Positions 1 to 11,147 of a DNA stretch of 64,000 bases are shown piece after piece (position 1 is the stretch's first letter; each line of letters opens with the position of its first letter). The notes beneath the pieces are model-generated. The model searched no databases. It was not told the origin of the DNA and saw only the letters and a list, made by a program, of their open reading frames with translations. The DNA lies in assembly GCA_023548195.1 (NCBI GenBank), contig JAJHZJ010000061.1:3616297-3680296 (forward strand), written 5' to 3'. The position numbers and the translations under genes were made by a program. This stretch comes from Bettongia penicillata ogilbyi (lineage: Eukaryota > Chordata > Mammalia > Diprotodontia > Potoroidae).

Positions 1-139
1 CTAAATAAACTAATTGTTATTGGTCTCTTTAAATCCTAAAAGAAATCTAAAAAAATCAAAGTAGCCCAGGAGGAAGGGACCACATGATTTACACAGTAAA
101 TTCAAGGAATCACAAACTTCCTAAGAGATCCAACGAACA

Positions 140-470
140 GTAAAACTAGAAGGAATCTTGGAGATTATCATAATTGTTTAATTTTCCAGATTAGAACACT
201 TTGACCCAGATATGCAACTTGCACAGGGTGACAAGAATGATACAATTAAGACATTTTCTTGACCTATAAATGTCAGCACCTTTTCTGTAACATCTAGACT
301 TAAGAGCTTCTGATGGCACTGGAAGGTTAAGAGTCACAGAGCCAAAATGTGTCAGAGGCAAGGATGGCCCTCTATCCACCATCCCATGCTATTCCTCACA
401 TGGAGAGGAACTGAGCTGAGACTTGAACCCAGACTTCCAAAATACAGTTCAACCCTCAGTCTACTAAGTT
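140..470 (-). repeat. Decayed tRNA-derived SINE (MIR-like)
   Basis: Read on the minus strand this resembles a degraded CORE-SINE. Near 200-235 there is a remnant of the 'acttgcccagggtcac' block, and near 415-470 an 'acttgaacccagacttcc' block that is the complement of the tRNA-like B-box region. The order of blocks fits a SINE, but about 100 bases between them do not align to anything I recall. The open frame at 352-795 (-) runs across this repeat and is not a gene. Assignment is tentative. Confidence 0.35.
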
Positions 471-839
471 TCTTCTGAGATTTACAAACAACCCTTACAT
501 GGAGATATCCTCCCTCTCCCCTACCATTTCTTCTTGAGTACCCTTCCTGTCCTCTTCTGCTTCTAGTTTCTACTTCCACTGCAGTGGAAGACAGAGTTTC
601 TAGGGGTAAAGGTGGGACAGGGTGACCATCTGAATTTTTCAGAGACCCTATGTGTCTAGAAGTTGAGGGTAATAAAAAGCTGTGAAAAGCAGGAGACTTA
701 CTGAGTTTAATCCCAGAACAGATTTTCAGTCCAAATTGGTAATATGTATGATGGACCTGAAAATACCTTCCCTCACACTGCCTTAATTTCTGCACTTCAT
801 TCGATTATGCTACCTGAAAATCTGACAATTTTACTTTTT

Positions 840-950
840 CGAATGGAATGTAAACTCTGAAGACAGGAACTATTTTTCACATTGTTTTGTTCTCTAATAC
901 CTACTACACTACCTTGCACATAATAGATGGTCAATGAATATTTGTTGAAG
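840..950 (+). repeat. L2 LINE 3' end fragment
   Basis: The sequence follows the typical L2 tail order: 'aatgtaaactctgaagacaggaac', then 'cacataatagatggtcaatgaatatttgttga'. L2 is an ancient, inactive mammalian LINE of which usually only the 3' end survives. No coding potential. Confidence 0.6.
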
Positions 951-1227
951 TCTTCTTTAAATATGAATATTTTTAAAAGATTAACAATGATGACTCATTT
1001 ACGTTAGTCTGAATTAATTCAACCAGATTGCTTTTCTCCTAACACCCAATGGGGTGATGGTTGTTCTGTGAGAACTATTACATTTATTGGGAGGAAGAAG
1101 ACATGGTAATGTTGGAGCAAAGCACTTCAGAGGGATAGGATCGTTCTGGGTGATGGGTCATATTGGAGAACTTGAGTTAGCATTAGGACACTGAGCAAAA
1201 GGGGCTTCTGAAGAATGCAGTAAGAAA

Positions 1228-1500
1228 GAATCATAGAAATTTAGGATGAGTGAGATCTTAGAGGTTACCTAATTCAACTATCTCAATCAGAATTCCCTCT
1301 ATAATATCCAGAAAAGTAGTCACCCAGTCTTTACTTGAAAATTACCAGAGGTATAGAGCACATTACTTGTAGAAGCATCACATTGCATTTTTAGATCTCT
1401 CCAAGTGTTAAGAAGCATTTCCTCCCTTGGTTTTATAAGGGTTGAGCATTGTCCCCTCAGTACTGTTTTCCTTATAACTTTGAATGTGTCCTCAGGTTTT
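1228..1500 (-). repeat. CR1/L3 LINE 3' fragment
   Basis: The text starting 'atcatagaaatttaggatgag' and continuing through 'cacccagtctttacttgaaaattaccag' is the complement of the C-terminal coding region and 3' end of a CR1-type LINE, the family called L3/CR1 in mammals. The better copy at 50.1-52.2 kb on the plus strand shows the same block order. It is heavily decayed. The piece at 2885-3070 covers the next segment of the same element and may belong to the same insertion. Confidence 0.55.
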
Positions 1501-2564
1501 GAGTTTTAGATGCTCTATTGGGCTTAGCTCACAGTCAGTAGAAACATTTCTTCTTTAAACCCAATCATTAAAATTTATTTATACCTCATATCACAGTAAA
1601 ACAAAACAATTTACTTAAAAAGAGCAAACACTTTGATAGCAAGAAAATATCAAAGGACTATTGCAGGGTTTTTCCAACCTGGGATCCATGAGTACCCAGG
1701 GAGAATATCATCTGCCATGAGGTCCACAGAACTGGAGGACAAAGAGTGAGTAGCCTAACTGAAAGAAAAAATATTAGCACACTAGGGCAGATTGCTCAGG
1801 CTGCTTGCAGCTTTGACGTTTTAAGATTCAGATTGAGTTTTTATAATGTTTTAGACTTGCTTAGAGTACATAGCCAATCAGCAGCATTCTACAGCAGAAA
1901 GGAAATAGAGGAGGGTAAACTTTGAGTCCTTGAGATTGATAATAATCTCTAAGATAGTAGATAGCCCTATTTTAAGATAGAGTCAGTCTGACTCACCCTT
2001 TTGTTGACAATTAGGGGGAAAAGGTATAGCCTGTAGATCTCTATTGACATAATTTCATAACTCAGGTTCTTTGGTCTCCTAGGAAGCCAAAGGTTTATCT
2101 TGGGAGAACACCCCCCCCCCCCCCACAATCACAGAACTTCTGTTCATCCTCTTCCTCCATAGGAGGAAATAGTGAAAATGCAGTAAAGTCAGTTGTTGTC
2201 CTAAAGCGATAATCTCCCAGGAGCTTGACTCCTTGCCCAGAACTGCCTCATTACTCAGTTCTGTGAACCAGGAAAAAGATAGATACAGGCTATAAAATTA
2301 ATCATGAAAAGGATTATATTCCAATATCTTTGTCACTATGTTCTTCCCCTAATGTATTGTTGAAAAAAACCAGGATTCATGCTGGTTCATGTCAGAGATT
2401 GTTGATAGAGAGAGATCAGAATCTATGCTAGGGTGGCTCACAGATTGCTGAAAAAGAGAGATCAGAAATAATCCAGTGCCTCTATCAGAGATGGATGTAA
2501 TCTTATATAAATCCCTAGCCTGGAATAAGGATAACACTAATACCTGCGTAAGGGAGTTACCTTA
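1501..2564. other. No gene recognised
   Basis: No coding signal was found. Around 1655-1760 there is a short stretch ('cctgggatccatgagtac' to 'gaggtccacag') that resembles the ends of the dispersed repeat better preserved at 21605-21800. A run of 14 C lies at 2111-2124. Confidence 0.5.
2111..2124 (+). repeat. (C)14 homopolymer
   Basis: Fourteen consecutive C residues. Such a tract is length-unstable and prone to sequencing error. Confidence 0.95.
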
Positions 2565-2765
2565 GGGCTTCTGTGGTTTAGTGGATAGAAAATTGAACTT
2601 AGTGTCAGGGAGATCTGGGTTTGAATCCCCCTCAGACAATTTTTATCCCTGTGACCCCATGCAAGCTACTTAATCTCTCTAAGCTGTAGTTTTCTCATCT
2701 CTGAAGTTGGAATCAATTACCTCTAAGGTCTATTCCAACTTTATATGTATAACTCTATGAAAATA
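2565..2765 (+). repeat. tRNA-derived SINE (MIR/THER-like)
   Basis: A sense-orientation SINE. It has a tRNA-like head with a 'ggtttgaatcccc' B-box near 2620, then the CORE segment 'gcaagctacttaatctctctaagc', then a tail close to 'ctctaaggtctattccaact...ctatga'. This block order is typical of mammalian MIR-type CORE-SINEs with the L2-unlike tail. Moderately diverged. Confidence 0.75.
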
Positions 2766-2884
2766 AAGATCTGATCAATGTCGGCACGCCCTGGAGGAAG
2801 AAAGCGGGCCTCTGTGGGAGCTTCCCCTGCTGGTTATTACCTTTCTCATCTTTCTAGTTTCCTTTACAAAAGCTCCCACCACTA

Positions 2885-3070
2885 TTTGCTTATTGAATCA
2901 GAGTCCATTCTCCACAATAAGTTGCTATTTTCCTTACATTGAGCCCAAATTAGCCTCCTTTCCACTTTGTTCCAAGTTCTAATATCTTTCCAGGGCCAAG
3001 CATAACAAATCTAAGGCGTCTTCCACGTGACAACTCTTTGATTTTTAAAAGATGAGCATCATGTATTTCT
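2885..3070 (-). repeat. CR1/L3 LINE fragment
   Basis: 'ttccttacattgagcccaaattagcctcc' followed by 'gggccaagcataacaaatctaaggcg' and 'cttccacgtgacaactctt' is the complement of the last conserved coding segment of a CR1/L3 LINE. The block order matches the plus-strand copy at 51.7-52.1 kb. Confidence 0.55.
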
Positions 3071-3664
3071 CTTCTACAAAAGTGCTACTGTCATGTTTCC
3101 CGTTCACAAAAGTGCTACTCAGCTAGCTCACTATGGCATAGATTTCTTAAAGGCTATACAGGAATGCAAGTTCTAGTTGATTCTGTGGAGCTAGAAAGGC
3201 TTCTGATTTTATTTTATCCATAGATTTGTATCTATAAGTCTTCTTAAGCATTCAGAATCTCATCAATAGATGACTGGCCAGCTAATAATGAATACTTTGA
3301 CCATGGCTACCCATGAAACAAAGAAAAATCCATAACTGTCTTCAATCTTCCATTTCAGAAAAGTGGTCAGAGATGCTAAGAATCACAGTGTTTTACACCA
3401 TCTACAAATACAAATTTAAGTATTGCAAGCTAATTATGAAACTTTTGTCCAATGAACAGCGAGTTAACATGCCACTGGAGGAACTGAGCCACAGTTAACA
3501 TTTTGGCTGTAAAGGAAACCAGACAAAATCAAGAATCTGTGGTAAAGTAGCAACGTGATTCATAGGTTCTCTTTAGGGAGATTAATACTTGAATTGGTGG
3601 GGTTGATTTCATCAGGAACCCAAAGACAATATGAAATATCATTTCTTGGGGTTCTTGGTAATCT

Positions 3665-3735
3665 CCTCATTGGCACTTAGCACAGTGCTTGGAATGTAGG
3701 GTGCTTAATAAATACTTATTGACTGACTCATCTAG
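3665..3735 (+). repeat. L2/CORE-SINE 3' tail
   Basis: 'cacttagcacagtgcttgg' followed by 'gtgcttaataaatacttattgactgac' is the 3' tail shared by L2 and L2-tailed SINEs. Confidence 0.65.
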
Positions 3736-4288
3736 TAGTGAATATAGTAAGCAGAAACAAAAAGTCCTCAATGAAAATAATTTAACTTACATGATGAAAT
3801 CTATTGTGAAAGAAAAAATTAAAAATTATATGATCATCAGCATTTCCTTGACACTCAATGACTTCAATGCAAATGTGGACATGGAAAAAGTGGTGAAAAA
3901 TAAACTGGAAAATGTTGTTTTTGATTAAGGCATAAAAGAGAGCAAAAGCGTATAGATAGACTGATCAGAAGCTCCTCACCTGTGTAAGATCTATTATTCA
4001 AGAAAAGAGTTAAAAGTCACTGAACATAGCAAGTGTTGAACAACATTATTTTAAAATTTGATTGCATTATAGTGAAGGAAAATTATTTGTTAGCTTTATG
4101 GGAATCATTTCAGAGTCAACTTTCTGCAACCTGACTAGTCAAAGTAAAAATCAAAATAGTATCAAAATAGAAAAAGTCATAAAGACAAGAAAATACTGCA
4201 TGTAATTACAATAGCTTCTTCCTAAGCTGTGTGAAATACCTATCAGCTATGGAAAAAAAAATGTGAAATGCATAGAGACATCGATTGT

Positions 4289-4456
4289 GATTATCTTAAT
4301 TTTTTAAAGAAAGTTTTAAGTCATGTAGAGCTGTTACTACAGGAAGCAAAAAGAGTGCATAAAAAGCCACAGATGGCAAAAACTACATATCCTTGCCAAT
4401 AGGAGAGATCTGACAATCCAGAAAAAAATAGGTTTGAAAGATCATTTACAAAATAT
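4289..4456 (+). repeat. Direct repeat copy 1 (RTE linker segment)
   Basis: About 168 bases from 'gattatctta' to 'catttacaaaatat' recur at 5299-5467, with a modest number of substitutions. In one frame both read V-E-L-L, then E-A-K-R-V-H-K-K, with a stop in different places. The flanks do not match, so this is not a larger tandem duplication of the region. Confidence 0.85.
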
Positions 4457-5298
4457 GTAAAAGGGTGGTGGAAGATCATGAGAATAAAAAATTACCTTAC
4501 AAAATAGCCAGAAAGAATGAAAAAAAAAAAAGTAAGCAGTAGAAAGTAGTCCATTTGGTGTGGATCGTAACTAGCCTACACCATCCCACAAGACTCAAAA
4601 GGTAACAACAAATAGGCAGAAAGGGAATATATTTATTTATTGACATTTCTATAGCAATCTCCTACCACTGATGATCAAGTACAAAAGTGTGATTTCATTG
4701 ACCCCTCAGTATCTGATAAGCTATATGAAGAATGACATGTAGGGGACTGGCCAGGGAGGTATATTTAGATTTGGAAAGTTACCAGGATGGATCTACAACT
4801 AAGACAACCATCAGTCAGTAGAGCTGGGCTTCAGGACAGGAGTTCCAGGTATGAAAGTATTAATTGTTCTAAGGTTTGTCTTCTGATTTAGGCATCCTGG
4901 CTAGTGGTGAAATGGCCAGGGAGCAAGGAAAAGATACTAAAAAAATTATATCAGGAAGATTGGCATCAAGTACACATCAAAAAAATCTGTGATGTAGGTG
5001 ATAAAATTTTGAAGGTATTCAAAATTTGATTTTCAAAGTACCTCATCGACATAAAAATGAAAAAATACAAATGGTACTATTAAAAAAAAAGTAAACATAG
5101 AACATTCAGCAACCATTAATGATTAAACCTCTCTATGCTTCTTTTGCTTCTTTAAATGACCTTTTCAAATCCTTGTTGGAAATATGGAAAGGGAATAAGC
5201 TGGATTTTTCAAGATAGTTTTCTAGAGCATATACCTTCACAATCTTAACATTGACTGAGAAGAGTAGAGAATATAATACCACATATATTATGCTATAT

Positions 5299-5467
5299 GA
5301 TTATCTTAAATTTTTAAAGAAAGTTTTAAGTGATGTGGAGCTGTTACTATAGGAAGCAAAAAGAGTCCATAAAAAGCTGCAGAGGGCAAAAACTAAATGT
5401 CCCAGCCAATAGGAGAGATATGACAATCCAGAAAAAAAAAAGGTTTGAAAGATCATTTGCAAAATAT
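5299..5467 (+). repeat. Direct repeat copy 2 (RTE linker segment)
   Basis: Second copy of the segment at 4289-4456, 1.01 kb downstream in the same orientation. The simplest reading is that two separate RTE relics lie side by side and share this part of the ORF. The second would continue into the RT remnant at 5860-6440. Confidence 0.85.
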
Positions 5468-5596
5468 TATGGAGAAGGTATGTGAAAGATATAGATATAT
5501 ATGACATAGACAATGGAATATATCATTGGGTTTACCATCTGTTGACTAAAGACAATAAAAATCAGTCTTAAAGATTTTCTTCCAATTATGTTCAAA

Positions 5597-5810
5597 GGCA
5601 GTGTTATATGACATAAAGAGCTTTGGTTCAAAAGTCAAAAGACTTGAGTTTGAATTTCAGCTCCAATGTTTACTACCTGTGTGGCCTTGCACAAGTTACT
5701 TAAACCAAATTAAATAACTGGGCCTCAATTTCCTCATTAGTAAAAATTGAGGGGGTTGGACTAAATACCCTCTGAGATCTCTTCAAGGCCTATGATCTTT
5801 AATAATCCTA
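5597..5810 (+). repeat. tRNA-derived SINE (MIR/THER-like)
   Basis: Sense SINE: 'gagtttgaatttcagctcc' B-box region, 'tgtgtggccttgcacaagttactta' core, 'cctcaatttcctcattagtaaaa', then 'gttggactaaataccctctgagatctcttcaaggcctatgatc' tail. Complete or nearly so. It lies between two RTE-derived stretches. Confidence 0.75.
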
Positions 5811-5859
5811 CTCCTATGAGCTTTCTCCATGATTCTCAGGCATTTGTTAAGAGTCTATA

Positions 5860-6440
5860 AGATTTCTTAAAAGATTTAATTGCAGATAGCTTTGTTCAGC
5901 AATCTTCTAATTATCAATATCAAGTGTGGCATAAAGCGATGCATGCCTGACAAAAGCATTGACTAGAATCATGGAATTTGTTCTGCAAAGAGACCATGTG
6001 GAAGAAAAGTTCCATATAAGAAAAGGTAGGGTTCCCCAGATGCTTGGGTTTGCTACTGACATAGTGTTGATTGCCTCAAGTCCTGGAATACTCTAGGGCT
6101 TCCTCAATGAGATCCATGGCCACTCAAAAGAGATCAGCCTAACAGCCTGGCACAGGAAAAAACAAGTTGATGAATAGTACATATTGCCCAGATTAGTTCA
6201 TCCATGCATATATCTCAGACAGACACTGTGATGAATTATTTAGCAATGGCAACCTCCGAAACAAATCATAAATATAAAATGGGTCTCAGTACTTTGTAGC
6301 TACCTTCCACTTCCACAGTTATGGCAGAAGATTGATAGGAAAAAGAGCCTAAAGTAATAAAAATAAACTAGTTTTTAGGCTATCTATGAACATTAACTTA
6401 ACTGTTGGTACTTTACCAGAAATCAAATGGAATTTGCAAA
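5860..6440 (+). mobile_element. Decayed RTE-type LINE, reverse transcriptase part
   Basis: At 6049-6081 the frame reads F-A-T-D-I-V-L-I-A-S-S. This is the catalytic FADD block of RTE-type reverse transcriptases with one D changed to T, so it would be inactive. It is preceded by L-G as in family members. About 150 bases later an N-L-R-N-K remnant fits the segment after the palm domain. Multiple stops. The HAL1 at 6456 begins just after it. Confidence 0.55.
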
Positions 6441-6455
6441 TAAAAGAAAGGTTCC

Positions 6456-9082
6456 TGGGGGCAGAGCCAAGATGATGGAGTAACAACAGGGACTTTTTAG
6501 AGTACTCCTGCCAAGCCCTGCCAAATACATGTAAAAAAAATGTCTCTAAACAAATTCTGGAGCTGCAGAACCCACAGAATGACAGAGTGAAGCAAATCTC
6601 CAGTCCGAGACAGCCTGGAAGGTCCCCACAAAGTGTCTATCACACCACACAAGGGTCAGGGTGGAGTCCAGCATGGACCATGGGCACAGATAGGACCTGA
6701 GTAAGCCTTGGTGGTTTCCAGACTTCATGACTCCAAAACACTGAGGATAGATTGGAAGGTCACTGGAAAAGCCTGTGGGACCAGTGCAGGAGAGTGAAGT
6801 GGTCTGGCCCCAGCTCTAGGGTGGCAGATGGGGGAAGAACTTGCTGCAGTCACAGCAGAAGCAGAGGCTGCTGCAGTCACTGTTTCTGACATTCTAGGCC
6901 CACAGATTGTGGGGTGATAAAATGGTTAACTGTATACCTCTCACCCCTACTGGAAGCAGAGAACTACCTTGACAATGAGCTCAAAAGTCAAGTAAATGGT
7001 TGGGAAAATGAGCAAAAACAGAAAAAGGAATCAGACTATGGAATCTAACTTTCATGACAAGGAAGACCAAAGCATGCAAACAGAAGAAAACAAGGTCAAA
7101 GCTCCTCCACCCAAAGCCTCACAGAAAAATATCAGTTGCTCTCAGGTCATGGAAGAGCTCAAAAAAGATTTTGAAACTCAAGGAAGAAAAGTAGAGCAAA
7201 AATTGAGAAATGAGTGATGCAAGGAAATCATGAAAAATGAATCAACTGCTTGCTAAAGGAGGTCTCAAAAAAGCCAAATAAAGTAACACTTAAAAAATAG
7301 ACTACCAAAATGACAAAAGAGATAAAAAAAAGTCAATGAGGAGAAGAATGCCCTAAAAAGCAGAATTGGCCAGATGGAAAAGGAGATCCAAAAGCTCACT
7401 GAAGAAAATAATTCCTTAAAGATTAGAATGGAGCAGATTGGAGCTAGTGACTTTATGAAGAATCAAGAAATTATAAAGCAAAACTAAAGGAATGAAAAAA
7501 TAGCAGACAATGTGAAATATCTCATTGGAAAAACAACTGACCTGGAAAATAGATCCAGGAGGGACAATTTTAAAAATTATGGGACTACCTGAAAGCCATG
7601 ATAAAAAAAAGAGCCTAGACATCATCTTTCATGAAATTACCAAGGAAAACTGCCCTGATGTTTCAGAGCCAGAGGGTTAAAACAAATATTGAAAGAATCC
7701 AAATATCACCTCCTGGAAGAGATCTGAAAAGAAAAACTCCTAGGTATATTGTAGCCAAGTTCCAGAGTTCCCAGGTCAAGGAGAAAATATTGCAAGCAGC
7801 CAGAAGGAAGCAATTTGAGTGCTGTTGAAATACAATCAGGATAACACAAGATCTAGCAGCTTCTACATTAAGGGATCACAGGGCTTGGAATATGATATTC
7901 CAGAGGTCAAAGGAGCTAGGATTAAAACCAAGAATCACCTACCCAGCAAAACTAACTATAATACTTCAGGGGAAAAAATTGTCAGCAAATGAAATAGAGG
8001 ACTTTCAAGTATTCTTGATGAAAAGAACAGAGCTGAATAGAAAATCTGACTTTCAAACACAAGCATCAAGAGAAATATGAAAAAGATAAACAGGAAAGAC
8101 AAATCACAAGAGACTTACTAAAGTTGAACTGTTTACCTTCCTACATGGAAAGATATTTGTAACTCTTGAGACTTTTTTCAGTATTTGGGAAGTTGGGGGG
8201 ATTATATACATACAGAGAGAGGGAAAATGATGAGGAAGGGATGATATCTAAAAAATACAAATAAGGGCCGGGAGAGGAATAAACTGTGAGGAGAAAGGAA
8301 GAAATAAGGGGAAAATTATCTCTCATAAAAAAAGCAAGAAAAAGCTTTCTCAATGGAGGGAAAAAGGGAGAAGTAAGAGAGATAAAGTGAAGCTTACTCT
8401 CATCACATTTGGCTTAAGGAGGGAATAATATGCACACTCAATTTGCTGTGAAACTCTATCTTACACTACAGGAAAGTAGGGGAGAAGGGGATAAATGGGG
8501 TGTGGGGGGATGATAGAAAGGAGTGTAAATGAGTGGAGGGGATAACTAGAAGTAAATGCTTTTGGGAAGAGACAAGGTCAAAAGAGAGAATAGAATAAAT
8601 GGGGGGCAGGATAGGATGAAGGGAAATATAGTGAATCTTTCACAATATGACTTTTATGGAAGTCTTTTGCATAACTGCAAATGTATAACTTACATTGAAT
8701 TGCTTGCCTTCTCAGTGGGGAAGCATGGGGAGGGAGGAAGGGAGAGAAGTTGGAACTCAAAATTTAAAAAAGAAATGTTAAAAATTGATTTTACATGCAA
8801 CTGGGAAATAAGAAATACAGGTCATGGGGTATAGAAATCTATCTTCCCTACAAGAAAATAAGGGAAGAATAAGAGAATAAGGGAATAAGAACAAGAGAAT
8901 AAGGGAATGGAAGGGTGTGAGGGAAAGGAAGGGTGTGAGAGAAAAGAGGGCAGATTGGGGGAAAAGGTAATCTGAAAGGTCTCTGTCTTGGGATGGAGGG
9001 AGGTGAGAAATGGGGAGAAAATTTGGAACTCAAAATCTTGTGGAAATGAATGTTCAAAACTAAAAATAAATAACTTTTTAAA
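6456..9082 (+). mobile_element. HAL1 half-L1 retrotransposon, 5'-complete, degraded
   Basis: The element starts with the family 5' terminus (GGGGGCAGAGCCAAGATGATGG) at 6456 and has a ~550 bp 5' UTR. A broken ORF1 runs from about 7005 to 8080, then a ~1 kb purine-rich 3' UTR ends in 'aaataaataac' plus an A-rich tail near 9082. No ORF2 lies between ORF1 and the 3' UTR, which defines HAL1. ORF1 pieces are visible in shifted frames: M-S-K-N-R-K-R-N-Q-T at 7005, a coiled-coil part, the RNA-binding part near 7545-7680, and the C-terminal P-R-I-T-Y-P-A-K-L-T near 7935. Possible 9 bp target duplication with one mismatch: 6447-6455 and 9083-9091. It would need L1 ORF2p in trans. Confidence 0.85.
7005..8080 (+). 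pseudogene. HAL1 ORF1 pseudogene (L1 ORF1p-like)
   Basis: L1-type ORF1, an RNA-binding trimeric chaperone in intact L1s. The first 70 codons are open (7005-7217) and contain K-V-K-A-P-P-P-K-A-S and V-M-E-E-L-K-K-D-F-E, as in the other HAL1 copies. A stop follows at 7215-7217. The coiled coil, the RRM-like part and the C-terminal domain are then recognisable in several frames. The last open piece, 7892-8080, encodes the C-terminal domain (L-G-L-K-P-R-I-T-Y-P-A-K-L). At least three disabling changes, so not functional. Confidence 0.8.
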
Positions 9083-9324
9083 AAAGATTCCCCTCAAAGA
9101 AGTGCATGAAGGAGTTGGTGAAGATGTTTTTGTTGTGTTCCGGGGTAAAAGGACATATGATTTCAGGAGCTACTTGTTCATCTCACTTTGCAGTTATGTG
9201 TATAAGCAAAAAAAAAAAACCCAAAAAACTAACATGAAGATAACTGTTGTTTGTGTAACAACATCTTTACAGAGTATAAGTATCTATTATAATCCTATTT
9301 AAAAATTAACATGTTACACTATGA

Positions 9325-9415
9325 GTTCTGGTAGCTGGGACTGTTTGTTGTTTTACCTTTCTTTGTATCCCCAGTTCCTCACACATAGATTTAATAAATT
9401 CTTGTTAATCATCTA
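9325..9415 (+). repeat. L2 LINE 3' end fragment
   Basis: 'ctttgtatccccagttcctcacac' followed by 'ttaataaattcttgttaatca' matches the L2 3' tail. Confidence 0.65.
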
Positions 9416-9420
9416 ACTTT

Positions 9421-9700
9421 CCAAATTACGTCACATACATTTTGATTATGGGTTATTTTAATGCAAAGATAAACATGGGGAGCATGGCAAACATGTCAAA
9501 AAATAGGGCACAGAATCAAAGAGTGGATGAGATGAAAGACTTATGACTACATAAAGATCTCAAACCTATATATCATAAATACTTATTTTAAGAAAACAAT
9601 CATGTACAAGACAAGGAGAGGACTGAATATATTTCAAAAAGTGAAATTGACTATATTTTAATAGAGAGGAAATGACCAGTTACCATAAAAAAGTAATTTC
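9421..9700 (+). mobile_element. RTE-type LINE endonuclease remnant
   Basis: In a single frame, 9448-9480 reads M-G-Y-F-N-A-K-I-N-M-G, which fits the GDFNAK endonuclease block. 9625-9672 reads E-Y-I-S-K-S-E-I-D-Y-I-L-I-E-R-K, which fits the 'SP.G..NEIDYIL' block. The 59-codon spacing has only two stops and suits the RTE/BovB endonuclease. The catalytic D of GDFNA is Y here, so it is dead. No RT part was recognised downstream. Confidence 0.6.
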
Positions 9701-10935
9701 TGAATCCTATTGTAATGCAGGAATTTATGTTGAGGAGCCCTCCCAAGAACAGTAGAAAGACACATGATAGAGGTGAGTTGCTTCTAGCATAGAGAAAATA
9801 TGCCCTGAAAATGAATTTAACCAGACTCAATTTCTATTTTGCTCAGGGTTTGTCTTTTTCAGAACATACGGTCAAACACAAGACAGTAATATAGCAAAAA
9901 TCAATGTGGTTTACATATGCATTGATGTACACATTAGATGAGCTGCTGTGGGCACATTGACAAATCTGCAACATGGGCCATCTTTATTTCACAGCTTTGG
10001 AGTCTGGTCTTTTATTCTCCCATTTCCCAACCCCCAACCAAGGTTATTTGGCTGTAAAATTAGATTCATAATATTTTAAGTTCTGGTCTGGGAGCAAATT
10101 TTGTTTTTCAAATTCAAATTTGTCATTACAAAAATCAATTTGACAATTTTTAAAGGTTTTGAATGTTTAAAAGATGTTTACTGTTTTTAAAATACCATTT
10201 TATTGCCAAGCTCATAATATGTAAACTACTTTGATATTTTTTTTTCTTTTAGTGGTTAGCGATTAGGCAGTGACATACCTTTAAAAAATGGAAACAGCAA
10301 AGGCATTTAACCTCGGAAAAAGAGAAATTTGCTACATATTCTCCAGTCAGCTCCTTTCCTAAGTATTAAAATATGTCTACACTAGATATGTGTTTCCATA
10401 ATAAGTTAGCTCTAAAAATATAAATATGTTCTTTGGAAGAAAGGGTAACAACAGAAACATTTTGTTCTGTAACAACAATCATTTTGTGTGTTTTAGATGC
10501 AGAGTTCAGCAGGGGCTATTTAAGAACTGTGCAAATATTAGCCAAACCTCTGAGCCCACGCTTCTGGTTGCTATGGTTGTCAATTGATTTCAGCGGTGGC
10601 TTAGTATTGAGCTACATCCAAGGATGAGTCACCTTCCTCTGACCTGAACTCAAGTGGCCCAGAATATCTGTTTGTTCCTGGGTCTGGTTTTACAGTGTAG
10701 ATAAAGGGCTTTTTGGATTTAGGGTCTGTTCTGTCAGTTATCGGTAGTCAGTAATAGGCACTGAATGAGTGGATCTTCAACATGACTGAAATTCATTGCT
10801 ACAGAAATAGCTTGGAAATCACTTCTGCATCAAATATGGTATCCCCAATAGGAAAAAATTCAAAGTAACCCAAAGGGAAAATCAGTACTTAATCCCACCA
10901 TTGCATCTTTAGAGAATGGATTCAGGGAAATGAGG
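9701..10935. other. No feature recognised
   Basis: About 1.2 kb of AT-rich sequence with no repeat I recognise and no convincing coding signal. The 64-codon frame at 10433-10627 has no recognised homology and is within chance expectation. Confidence 0.4.
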
Positions 10936-10939
10936 TTGT

Positions 10940-11147
10940 TAAATGGCTGCTAGGTGGTACAGTGTATAAAGCTTTCTACCTGGAGTCAGGAACAGCTAAG
11001 TTCAAATCCAGCCTCAGAAACTTACTAGCTATGTGACCCTGGCCAAATCATATTAGTACTGTTTGCCTCAGTTTTCTTATCTGTAAAATTTGGATAATAA
11101 TGCTTCTAAGTCTCAGGGTTGTTATGAGGATCAAATGGGCTAATAAT
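10940..11147 (+). repeat. Marsupial-type CORE-SINE, 5' portion
   Basis: Starts 'ggctgctaggtggtacagtg', the usual head of the abundant marsupial tRNA-derived SINE. It continues with 'agttcaaatccagcctcag' (B-box region), 'tagctatgtgaccctggccaa', and 'cagggttgttatgaggatcaaatgggctaataat'. It is interrupted at 11147 by an L1 insertion and resumes at 11852. Confidence 0.85.

Larger units (their letters stand above)
3300..5060 (+). mobile_element. Decayed RTE-type LINE, endonuclease to RT-linker part
   Basis: Translation in one frame gives an N-D-F-N-A motif at 3857-3871 followed by N-V-D-M. This matches the 'GDFNA.VG' block of the apurinic-type endonuclease of RTE/BovB LINEs. Downstream, Lys-rich text around 4140-4460 fits the linker between endonuclease and reverse transcriptase. 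Stops and frameshifts are everywhere, so it is a dead relic. The frame 3689-3928 is part of it. Its borders are vague, and an L2/SINE-like tail at 3665-3735 lies within it. Confidence 0.5.

Noticed and set aside
352..795. 147-codon minus frame
   Set aside because: It overlaps a decayed SINE and an unassigned stretch, has no domain, and is of chance size.
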